64,000 nt of DNA, taken from Dipteris shenzhenensis. Lineage: Eukaryota; Polypodiophyta; Polypodiopsida; Gleicheniales. Below the pieces are notes generated by a model. It was not told the origin of the DNA. It did no database searches and worked only from the letters and a program-made list of their open reading frames with translations. The stretch lies in NCBI GenBank assembly GCA_047967505.1, contig CM106540.1. One strand, 5' to 3'. A program made the translations under genes and the position numbers. This document shows positions 46,976 to 56,189 of the stretch, one piece after another. How positions within the stretch are numbered: position 1 is the stretch's first letter; the number at the start of each line of letters is the position of its first letter.

Positions 46976-47563
46976 TCATGGTCTATCGGTGAGAGGGGGT
47001 GTTGGAGTTTGGGCAGGTCACCTCCCCACTTGTGAGCCCCCCAAATGAGGAGAGCATGGAGGAGGTACACCAATAGGGACTCAGAGATGCCATAGGGACA
47101 AAGATGAGACTTTGCAAGCCAGGCATCTGAGCAGCCATTGGACAACTGGACAAGCTCTGACCAATGGGGAAAAGTGCCCTTGCCTGGGGCAGCACGTGAC
47201 CTGGGAACCAGCAACAAGGACTGCTCAGAGCTGGCAGGTCTGGACCTGCAATCAAGGCTGCAACCTGGAGCAAAGGATTGCGCAGCACCCAGGGTCTGGT
47301 TGGAGCACTGCAGGATCTGGTCAGGGAACACAAATAGGTCAGAGGATAGCAGAATAGAGGCACAATGATCAGGGCTGCCACTAAGCAGTCAGTCAACATG
47401 TTTGAAGGTATGCTGCAGGTCTGAGCAGGCTGGAAAGAGTCTGCGGACAGAGGAGCAGAAATGCACCGCACACTGGAGGTTCTTGGAGCAGATCTAGACA
47501 GAGAGGAAAGGATGCGCCTGGTACAGAACTGCCAGGCGGCAGTCAGGCGCTTGATCTGGGCTA

Positions 47564-47576
47564 CATATATATGCAT
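47564..47576 (+). promoter_or_regulatory. TATA-type promoter element in the X1 head
   Basis: The word catatatatgcat-like (ctacatatatatgcatgag) is conserved in X2 as cttatatatgcatgag at 50,761. It follows a GC-richer region, as expected of an LTR U3/R boundary. Confidence 0.6.
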
Positions 47577-48129
47577 GAGAAAGTCGGGCCAGTCTACAAA
47601 CTGGGTTGGGCCGATCTGAAGGATTCCAGGCCTATCAAAAAGGACCCCAGGGGTGCATTCTCACAGGGTTCTTGGAGCCTCGCTTTGGGCTACCAACAAA
47701 GCAACAAGGAGGTCCAAAGTACCAGCAGCAGGTCCTTCTACTTGGGCAGTAGCAAGGATGGATGGAATAATGGGAGACTTGTGCCTCACCATTGGCTGCC
47801 TACACAGCAGCAAGGAGGTCAAGGCTCACAGGAGCAAACTCTGCCTTACGTTGGGCTGTTCATTAGAGCAGCAGGAAGTGTGTTTGTGAGGTGCCATTAC
47901 GAAGCCCACAATGGCTCTAGGAGAGAAACACAGGCTGAAATGTTGCCATGGGGAGGTAGGCCAACAGTTCTGGGTGTCACAGGGTCCACATCTAGTCGAC
48001 ACCCTGCTGATAGAGGGTGGCACATATTAATACGGCTCGAAGTTCTTATTTTTCAACATCATGGGGACATAGTTTGTATATGATTTAGTCCATCCTCAGA
48101 AAAATATATATTGCTGTTTTCTCTCTCCC

Positions 48130-48136
48130 TCCCTCG

Positions 48137-48187
<51 letters not shown>

Positions 48188-48188
48188 C
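48130..48188. repeat. (CT)n microsatellite in the X1 body
   Basis: A CT run leads directly into cttttcagcag; the X3 counterpart is at 52,728-52,775 with a different length. The layout resembles a pyrimidine tract with a 3' splice site, but no intron can be shown. Confidence 0.85.
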
Positions 48189-49935
48189 AGCAGTTTATCT
48201 CCGCTGCAGGCAGCCAGATTCCATCAGGTCATTTCGAATCCTCACTCGTCTCTGGGAGCTGCTCCATATGCAGGACAATTTGAGAGGTCTAAAATTGTTG
48301 TGCCTGCCATGATGCCTATGAATTGGCTTGTCCTTCAGAGGACAAATCTGCAATGTGAGGCATGGTGCAAACTCTTTAACAACCCTCTGTATCAGTAGGC
48401 CCAAGCCATCAGGGTCAATGCAGTGATACTAACCTGTTACTTATCTACGGCCAATGGGTAGCTCTTCTCAGCTATTCAGTCTCAACTCTTATAGCGATCA
48501 GGAGAAATCCGGGCCCATCCTACCCTGTGGAAAATCGGTCTTTTCCTTGGAAGCCTCATACACAATTGATATTTTGTACTGTTTTCAAAGCATCTAATAA
48601 GACGTCTATTTCTTGGAGGGGAAAGCAAAGCCACAGCCCACCGCCTAGGAGGTTCACATTTCTCTTCACCCGTATGCAATACTCCTACAAGTGTATACTA
48701 AAGATGATCTTATTCACTCTCATCCTTGAGGTTAAAAATGACATCCTCACACTTCTCCAACTAATTAGGTTTTCTCAAAGTTACCTTTGAGTTAATGCAC
48801 TGTGAGTTTGTCTTACACCTCTTTACTGAGTCTACTTATAGCTGTACTAAGCAAGAAGCTCCTGCTCTTTGACCTCCTGTGCCAAGTGTATGTGTACCAT
48901 ATGCATATATCTAGATGAATCCAGGAAGTTACTCTGAACATGCCCAAACTCATCCTCTGGAAATAAAAACACATAGAGTTTCCTCTCATGACAAGCGCTC
49001 AGCAAGGTTGAAAACTATAAACGCCGAGCAGGGACTAGCTATAATGACAAAATTCGAGGATAGTACATACATGTATCACCCATCCTTGTTCTAGTTCCTA
49101 GTGTCCTTCCTAAGTGCTTGACTGCAATCATGTTATTAAAAGTAAGCCTTTGCAGTTTGGTACAATGGATCGGTTGGAGCCATCTGAGGCATCTTCATAG
49201 GGAGGGGCAGGAGCAAATGTGTCTTGAGGCAAAGGCCTATGAAAGACATCGACAAATGGTTGAGACCTAGAATGAGGCTGGCCTGGTGGTTTGGCCTCTG
49301 TTTGGCAGCAAACTCACCACCAGTAGAGATAGGATATTTGAGCCCATAGACACACTTAAGAGAGCTTCAGGCCAACAGGCTTCCCGAGAACGGAAGACTT
49401 CCTTTGGATTTTGGGGTATATTGGCCAAAAGAGCACTGAACATCTGCCATAAAATAAAGGTTAGGGTCTACCGGTGCCTGCCCAACTCGTTGGCTTCATT
49501 GTGTATTTTGTCAAACCTTAGTGGCATGCTCTGGGCACTGTATGTTTCTCAGGTAATGAGAGATTGGAGGGAGAAAGATTTCCTGGAAGGCAGAGACAGA
49601 AAACTAGGTATTTCTTCAAAGCTCGATTGCCACGTTGTTGGAAGGTGGACTTGGTGACCCTTTGGAAGCCTGGGTTGGGGAGACGGGTAAATCTATTGGT
49701 GAAAGGCTGCGCTGTCATCAGAAGATTACCTAGATCAGAGCCCACCTGGAGCTCATGGTCCAGGTTTTTTGAGATACACTTGGGCTGGGAGATCTGTGTG
49801 GATCACCCACTGGGATCTCATTGCTTAAGTGAGTTACTTGGCTGTAGATTCTGCCAGAGTGAAGATAGGTCGAAACAGACCTCGGAAGCACGGTGCTCGA
49901 AGACTCTCCTCAGATTACGAGGGGGATAGCTGGAT

Positions 49936-50179
49936 GATAGTTGTACCAAGATTTCTCAACATGACTCGTGGGTTTGTGACTGAAGATGGTAGAGCCATGG
50001 ACGTATGGTACTGCCAGGATTGTACCTATATACTAGGGGGTTTCACTTGCATGGGACCAGACCTGGAGGAGCAAGAGCTGCGGGTTGAAAGGCCAATAAA
50101 CAAGGGCGACTCCAACTTGTTCCAGAGGGCTTCTCCATGGGAGCTAATGGAGCATCTACATCAACGGTATGTCAGATGA
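49936..50179 (+). other. Tail ORF of the X unit, unknown product
   Basis: An open frame reads TRGFVTEDGRAMDVWYCQDC then TYILGGFTCMGP and ASPWELMEHLHQ. The X3 copy (54,255-54,490) keeps the frame with a few substitutions and small indels in multiples of three. I do not recognise the sequence. It could be the end of a retroelement polyprotein or a chance frame kept because the copies are young. Confidence 0.4.
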
Positions 50180-50184
50180 GAGCG

Positions 50185-51022
50185 TGTGTTGGAGTTTAGT
50201 ACGTCACCTCCCCACTCGTGAACCACCAAACGAGGAGAGCATGGGGGAGGTGCACCAATAGGTACTCAGAGATGCCACAGGGACAAAGCTGAGAAGGTTT
50301 GCACGTCTGCCATCTGGGCAGCAGGCAGGCTGCCATGTGGGCAGCATAGGGAACATAACCAGGCTGCCATTAGAGGGCTCGACAAGCTCTGACCAATGGG
50401 GAAAAGGGCCCTGAACTGGGGCAACACATGTGACCTAGACACCAGCAGCAAGGACTGCTCAGAGCTTAGTAGAGGCTGCAAACTGGAGCAAAGGAATTGC
50501 GCAGCAACCAGGGTCTGGGTGGAGCGCTACAGAATCTGGTCAGGGAAAACAAACAGGTCAGAAGAGAGCAGAATAGAGGTGCAATGATCAGGGCTGCTCC
50601 GCGGCAGTGAGGCAACATGTTCGAAGCTATTCTGCAGGTCTGAGCAGGCTGGAAGGAGTCTGTAGACAGAGTAGCAGAAATGCGCAGCATCGGGACAGAT
50701 ACGAAAGGATGTGTCTGGTGCAGAACTGCCACACGGAAGTCAGGCGCTTGATCTGGGCCACTTATATATGCATGAGAAGGTTGGACCTTTCTACAAACTG
50801 GGTTGGGCAGATCTGAAGGATACAAGGCCTATCAAAAGCGCCCCAAAGGGGGCATTCTCAATTCCACACTGCAGGGTTCTTAGAGCCTCACTTTCAGCTG
50901 CCAACAAAGCAACAAGGAGGTCCAGATTACCAGCAGCAGGTCCTCATACTTGGGCTGCCTACACAGCAACAGCATCTACATCAACGTGTGGGATTGGCTC
51001 ATGGTGTATCAGTGAGATCGGG
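50185..51022 (+). mobile_element. X array, unit X2 (0.84 kb, internally deleted)
   Basis: The head is complete with its TATA element (50,763-50,770), but at about 50,960 the sequence jumps from the start of the body (gggctgcctacacagcaaca) to the tail (gcatctacatcaacg), deleting nearly the whole body. It ends gagatcggg before the TGTTGG of X3. Confidence 0.8.
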
Positions 51023-51502
51023 TGTTGGAGTTTGGCAGGTCAACCTGTGAGCCCCCAAAAGAGGAGAGCAAGGAGGAGGTACACCAATAGGGACTCAGAG
51101 ATGTCATAGGGACAAAGCTGAGACTTTGCAAGCTAGCCATCTGAGCAGCATGCAGGCTGCCATGTAGGCAGCATACCAGGCTCCCATTGGACGCCTGGAC
51201 TAGGTCTGACCAATGCGAAAAAGGGCCCTTGCCTGAGGCAAGACGTGACCTGGCAACCAGCAGCAAGGACTGTTCAGAGCTGGGCAGCTCTGGACCTGCA
51301 ATCAAGGCTGCAACCTGGAGCAAAGGGTTGCGCAGCACCCAGGGGTTGGAGCACTGCAGGACCTGGTCAGGGAACACAAATAGGTCAGAAGATAGCAGAA
51401 TAGAGGCACAATGATCAGGGCTGCCACTAAGCAGTCAGGCAACACGTTTGAAGGTATGCTGCAGGTCTGAGCAGGCTGGAAAGAGTCTGCAGACAGAGGA
51501 AG

Positions 51503-52018
51503 AGGCAAAGAAGCCACGAGCACCGTACAAGCCAATGGCAGGAGGAATTCCTGACATACTGGGTCATGTTCCAAACCCAGAGGAACGAGAATTGCTGCTA
51601 TCATGGGGCAAAGTCAGAGACCAGCAAGCGCTGATTTTATTTGATCCAGGGGCTATGATAACTTTATGTCAGAGGATCTAGCTCTGAGGCTCGGAATAAA
51701 GACAGAGGAGTTGGGCAGGGCTTTGGATGCCGACCAGATGTTCTGTGGGAACCCTGTGCCAGTCACTTCCTTGATAGGGAAGCTCTGTCTTCATGTATAG
51801 AGTTATGTGGATCAGGAAGACTTCTTCATTTCTCCACTGAAACATCATGATGTAGTCTGGGGTATGCCTTGGTTTCATCGCAAGGTAGTGAAGTTGACTC
51901 TTCCTGAAAGAGTGCTCGAGTTTGTACATAGGGGCAAAGTACATCGTGTGGTTGCTAGGAATAGAGGGGAAACTATTCCCATTGTATCAAATAGTTCTGT
52001 TGGAAAAGAAATAAAGTC

Positions 52019-52020
<2 letters not shown>
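51503..52020 (+). pseudogene. Retropepsin-like protease fragment inside X3
   Basis: Reads PEERELLLSWGKVRDQQALI then LFDPGA at the active site (DSGA or DTGA is usual), a one-base frameshift, then DNFMSEDLALRLGIKTEEL, DQEDFFISPLKHHDVVWGMP and WFHRKVVKLTLPERVLEF. The order (active-site Asp, NF.S..LA..LGI, then the D.V.GMPW block) is typical of gypsy-type proteases. It ties the X family to a Ty3/gypsy-like element, although RT and integrase are not in the window. Confidence 0.8.

Positions 52021-52022
<2 letters not shown>

Positions 52023-52053
<31 letters not shown>
52023..52053. repeat. (GT)n microsatellite
   Basis: An uninterrupted gt run follows directly after the protease fragment. The next 170 bp repeats ggaatg and gcattcc words and resembles neither X1 nor a known gene. 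Confidence 0.95.
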
Positions 52054-52055
<2 letters not shown>

Positions 52056-52735
52056 ACCACAGCGACTAGGGAATGGCGTTTCCCCTTCCAAAATGGCATC
52101 CCTAAAGGAAAGGAGCACAAGAACGTCTGGAATGCCATCAAAACGTTTGCCAGGGGTGGAACGTCGGGAAATGCGTTCTCGGAATGCAATCTAGACAGAT
52201 AAAAAAGGCATTCTTGGTAAGTGACCTAGTGTGGGACTAGTGGAGTCTGGTGCAATTTGGACCCAATCTCTTTTTCCTCCTCTAATTTCTTGTGTGCCTT
52301 GCGGCTACACTCTCCTCCAGCTCCCTACACTACCCTTTAGCCCTCTCCGGGCCGCAGCAAGGAAGGACGGAATAATGGGAGACTTATGCCTCACCATTGG
52401 CTGCCTACACAGCAGCAAGGAGGTCAAGGCTCACAGGAGCAAACTCTGTCTTACATTGGGCTGTTCATTGGAGCAGCAGGAAGTGTGTTTGTGGGGTGCC
52501 ATTACGAAGCCCACAGTGGCTCTAGGAGAGAAACACAGGCTGAAATGTTGCCATGGGGAGGTAGGACAACAGTTCTGGGTGTCACAGCGTCCACATCTAG
52601 TCGACACCCTGCTGATACAGGGTGGCACATATTAATACGAATCGAAGTTCTTATTTTTCAACATCATGGGGACATTAGTTTGTATATGATTTAGTCCATC
52701 CTCAGAAAAATATATATTGTTGTTTTCTCTCTCTC

Positions 52736-52772
<37 letters not shown>

Positions 52773-54511
52773 TTTCAGCAGTTTATCTCTGCTGCAGGGA
52801 GCCAGATTCCATCAGGTCATTTCGGATCCTCACTCATCTCTGGGAGCTGCTCCGTAGGCAGGACAATTCGAGAGGTCTAAAATTGTTGTGCCTGCCATGA
52901 TGCCTATGAATTGGCTCGTCCTTCAGAGGACAAATCTGCAATGTGAGACGTGGTGCAACATTAACAACCCTCTGTATCAGTAGGTCCAAGCCATCAGGGT
53001 CAATGCAGTGATACTAACCTGTTACTTATATACGGCCAATGGGTAGCTCTTCTCAGCTATTCAGTCTCAACTCTTATAGCGATCAGGAGAAATCCGGGCC
53101 CATCCTACCCTGTGGAAAATCGGTCTTTTCCTTGGGAAGCCTCGTACAAAATTGATACTTTGTACTGTTTTCAAAGCGTCTAATAAGATGTCTATTTCTT
53201 GGAGGGGAAAGCAAAGCCACAGCCCACCGCCTAGGAGGTTCGCATTTCTCTTCACCCGTATGCGATACTCCTACAAGTGCATACTAAAGATTATCTTATT
53301 CACTCTCATCCTCGAGGTTAAAAATGATATCTTCACACTTCTCCAACTAATTAGATTTTCTCAAAGTTACCTTTGAGCTAATGCACTGTGAGTTTGTCTT
53401 ACACATCTTTACTGAGTCTACTTATGGCTGTACTAAGCAAGAAGCTCCTGCTCTTTGACCTCCTGTGCCAAGTGTATGTGTACCATATGCATATATCTAG
53501 ATGAATCCAGGAAGTTCCTCTGAACATGCCCAAACTCATCCTCTGAAAATAAAAACACGTAGAGTTTCCTCTCATGACAGACGCTCAACAAGGTTGACAA
53601 CCATAAACGCCGAGCAGAGACTAGCTATTATGACAAAATTCGAGGATAGTACATACCTGTATCACTCATTTTGGGGAATATTGGCTGTTACCTGCCAAAA
53701 GAGCACTTAACATCTGCCATAAAATAAAGCTCACGTATGTTAGGGTCTACCGGTGCCTGCCCAACTGGTTGGCTGATCTCTTCATTGTGTACTTTTTCAA
53801 TCCTTAGTGGCTTGCTCTGGGCATTGTATGTTTCCCAGGTAATGAGAGACTGGAGGGTGAAAGCCTTCCTGGAAGGCAGAGACGGAAGACTAGGTGCTTC
53901 TTCAAAGCTCAATTGCCAGGTTGTTGGAAGGTGGACTTGGTGAGCGTTTTGAAGCCTTGGCTGTGGACAACACGGGTAAATCTATAGGTGAAAGGCTATG
54001 CTGTCATCGGAAGATTACCTAGATGAGATATACCTTTGTAAGACTAGACTATGTCCAATCATACAAATTTAGATTTTTTGTTGAGCTCATGGTCCAGGTT
54101 TTTCGAGATACACTTGGGCTGGGAGATGTGTGTGGATCACCCACAGGGATCTCATTGCTTAAGTGAGTTACTTGGCTGTAGATCCTGCCAGAGTGAAGAT
54201 AGCTCGAAACAGACCTGCTTGGAAGACTTAGATTAGGAGGGGGATAGCTGGATGATAGTTGTACCAAGATTGCTCAACATAACTCGTGGGTTTGTGACTG
54301 AAGATGGTATAGCCATGGACGTGTGGTACTGCCAGGATTGTACCTATATACTCGGGTGGTTCACTTGCATGGGACCAGAGCAAGAGGTGCGGGTTGAAAG
54401 ACCAATAAACAAGGACAGCTCCAACTTGTTCCAGAGGGCTTCTCCATGGGAGCCAATGGAGCATCTACATCGACAAGTGGGGATTGGCTCACGGTGTGTC
54501 ACCTCCCCACT

Positions 54512-55024
54512 GCCCTCTAACCTCACTGTCTTGAAGCGATCGATAATGGTCAAGCTGAAGGTAACTACAGGAGGATCCAATGAAGGCGCTTCCAGGTGAA
54601 TGCAGAGCGGATCCAATGAGAACAGAAATTTTAGAACATAGAGCCTGGAATCCAATTTATGCTTGTCGATTCTCCGTTGCTGCAAGCGTTCAACTGCAGC
54701 GGCCAAACCTGGGCTATCCCGTACGCGGATACAAAACTAAAGATATGATAATCGCACGGTGGCATTGGCACCTATGCTTTTCTTACTCTTACCTGCACCT
54801 TCAGTCCTAAAAATCCATAGAGCATGTACAATAAGATATATTGTAGCATTGGCTACAGGGGAATGGAACCCGCCATCCGCCATCCTTTGGACGCTTCCAA
54901 TTTGCTGATCACCTGCTGCTGGAGGATCCAATAGCGGATCGTTATATGCTCCTGCCAATGTATTTAATTTCCAGTTCCATACGCAGAACAGAAGAATGAC
55001 AACGATCACCTGCGTTGGAACCAT
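54512..55024 (-). pseudogene. Small putative membrane-anchored protein gene, two exons, 3' end cut by the X array
   Basis: Exon 1 (55,024-54,793) starts MVPTQVIVVILLFCVWNWKL, a hydrophobic N-terminus of about 18 residues that fits a signal anchor or signal peptide, then a hydrophilic part (NDPLLDPPAAGDQQIGS) and a second hydrophobic patch (ATIYLIVHALWIF). It ends at a consensus donor gcag|gtaagag. An 84-nt intron ends cccag at 54,709. Exon 2 (from 54,708) keeps the frame with no stop for about 65 codons (GLAAAVERLQQRRIDKHKL, DPPVVTFSLTIIDRF) until the X3 junction at 54,511. An open frame across a canonical intron argues for a real gene. I do not recognise the family. The 3' part is missing or displaced beyond the array. 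The U2 gene ends about 95 bp upstream of the ATG. Confidence 0.55.
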
Positions 55025-55122
55025 AGATGCAAAACTTAAGCGTCGACCCTCACGAGTCACGATGCCCTTGTCCTTCCGTTGGGATTGAATTGGGCTCCTC
55101 CCCCGCCGGGGGGAAGAGGGAG

Positions 55123-55318
55123 GAGGGGTGCGCCAGGCCTCTGAAGCAGTGCAAGACAGAGGCGACGCTCGCGGTCCCGGGCAGCAAGCTGCCGGATGGG
55201 GCCGCCCCCTGAAAGAAATTAGGTTAATATCATGTGACCCGATGGGTCACGTATCAGATATTAAACTGATAAGAACAGATACTACACTTGATCTTAGCCA
55301 AAAAGCCGAGAAAGGTAT
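55123..55318 (-). ncRNA. U2: U2 spliceosomal snRNA
   Basis: U2 pairs with the intron branch site during splicing. The transcript starts ATACCTTTCTCGGC at 55,318 and is about 196 nt, the normal plant length. The branch-recognition segment GTGTAGTATCTGTTC is intact. Predicted stems pair perfectly: IIb GTGACCC/GGGTCAC, III GGCAGC/GCTGCC inside GCGGCCC/GGGaCCGC, IV GCCTCTG/CAGAGGC. Two oddities: the stem I loop reads GGCTTTTTGGC where GGCCTTTTGGC is usual, and the Sm-site region is AATTTCTTTC, not a pure U-run. Upstream, ATCCCATAGG near 55,381-55,390 lies where the plant USE (TCCCACATC) is expected, about -65 to -72, but matches only partly, and the TATA at about -30 is weak. No poly(A) or target duplication marks it as a retrocopy. 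It is a functional variant gene or a young pseudogene. Confidence 0.93.
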
Positions 55319-55800
55319 GATGTTCGAGTCGCTGCAGGTTGCCTTAAGAAGGCCTCCCCTCACCCTCTTTGCAGTCTTGCCTATGGGATCGGATCTCTCA
55401 TCGCCAAGTGTCCTTTGCTTATTCGATAGCTCCTTCCTTTAATTATTGCTTAGCTTAGACGCCTTCCCTACATGTTTAGCCCCTCCAATTATCATTGTCT
55501 ATTTATGTTCACCACAGGAATGGCGAAGAGACGCCTTTCCCTATGATGGCCGGGAGTGAGATTCGATGAGCAAGACCGAGGCCTCCTTAGCCTGGCGTAG
55601 CGATGCGGAGCAGGGCGGTTCTGAAAATTCGAGAAGACACGTGGAGGTTATACATTTCATCCCTCTATCCCCCAGGGCTAATCCATTGGAACTACCACTC
55701 TTTTTATGTGCTTTTTGCATGCACTGTTCAATATCATCCCACAGTTCACGATGTTCACCATCTATCACTAAAGCTTGAAGTCGCTACTTAGATCTACCAG
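55319..55800. other. Upstream flank of U2, otherwise unassigned
   Basis: This GC-moderate sequence includes the candidate degenerate U2 promoter elements. No gene is seen. Short frames near 55,566-55,778 on the plus strand are not convincing. Confidence 0.4.
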
Positions 55801-56000
55801 CAGCATGGTATCCCTTGCTACCTCTTGCCTGGGTCACCATGGTGGACAAAGTCCTTAAATGTAAAGCGGAGATATCTATGGTCCTCATGTGGGGGTCCAC
55901 TCAAGGGCAACTTTGATGTGTCGTGCTCCCTACGTCCCGCAGCATTGTATCCCTTGTTTTCTCTTGCTTCGGCCACCATGGTGGGCAAAGTCTGTGATCG
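55799..56000. repeat. Diverged tandem duplication of about 138 bp
   Basis: Copies starting cagcatggtatccctt (55,800) and gcagcattgtatccctt (55,937) share ccaccatggtgg.caaagtc. Confidence 0.7.
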
Positions 56001-56189
56001 TCCTCTATTGGACTTTGATGGGCCCTCTTTGTCTTGCCTGTGCAATCAAACGAGCCGGTTTCCATTTCACCAGACCTCGAATAGGAAAGTCACCATGGGT
56101 TCGAGTAGCCCAAATCTTCTCTTGAATGAACAAGTGCCCCTTTCTCTCAACCTCCTGCATGTTACATGCATCTCACGAGTGGGATGATG

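Larger units (their letters stand above)
47000..50184 (+). mobile_element. X array, unit X1 (3.19 kb): LTR-like head, unknown body, tail ORF
   Basis: The unit starts TGTTGGAG right after gtgagaggggg, a polypurine-like tract. The head (47,000 to about 47,750) recurs at 50,185 and 51,023. The body (about 47,750-49,930) recurs at 52,353-54,250. The tail (about 49,930-50,184) recurs at 54,250-54,497 and, in part, at 50,960-51,022. Head-before-body-before-tail order and the purine-rich sequence before each head fit an LTR (head) plus internal region (body and tail). I could not find the LTR end or a primer-binding site, and no standard gag or pol domain lies in X1. The family is unrecognised. Confidence 0.75.
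51023..54511 (+). mobile_element. X array, unit X3 (3.5 kb, chimeric)
   Basis: The head matches X1 to about 51,500, then switches at gcagacagagga to protease-coding sequence (51,503-52,020), then to sequence around 52,054-52,350 not present in X1, then to the X body (52,353 on) and tail. Compared with X1 the body lacks about 340 bp (X1 49,075-49,417) and has a short extra segment near 54,030-54,080. The tail runs into only 13-14 bases of a further head (tcacctccccact, to 54,511) before host-like sequence, so a fourth head was lost or truncated. Confidence 0.78.

Noticed and set aside
46876-47576. Overlapping ORFs of 150-200 codons on the minus strand of the X1 head
   Set aside because: The same head in X2 and X3 breaks these frames, both strands are open by composition, and there are no domains.
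48170-48200. CT run followed by cttttcagcag as a 3' splice site
   Set aside because: No matching exon or donor could be shown and the downstream sequence is not an open conserved frame, so I did not annotate an intron.
48111-48398. ORF with a long Ser-Leu run
   Set aside because: It is produced by the (CT)n microsatellite.
54580-54810. Plus-strand ORF of 76 codons opposite the two-exon gene
   Set aside because: The minus strand has a longer continuous frame across a canonical intron; the plus frame shows no motif.
55319-55345. gttcgagtc word near U2 as a tRNA T-loop
   Set aside because: No acceptor stem or anticodon arm can be folded around it.
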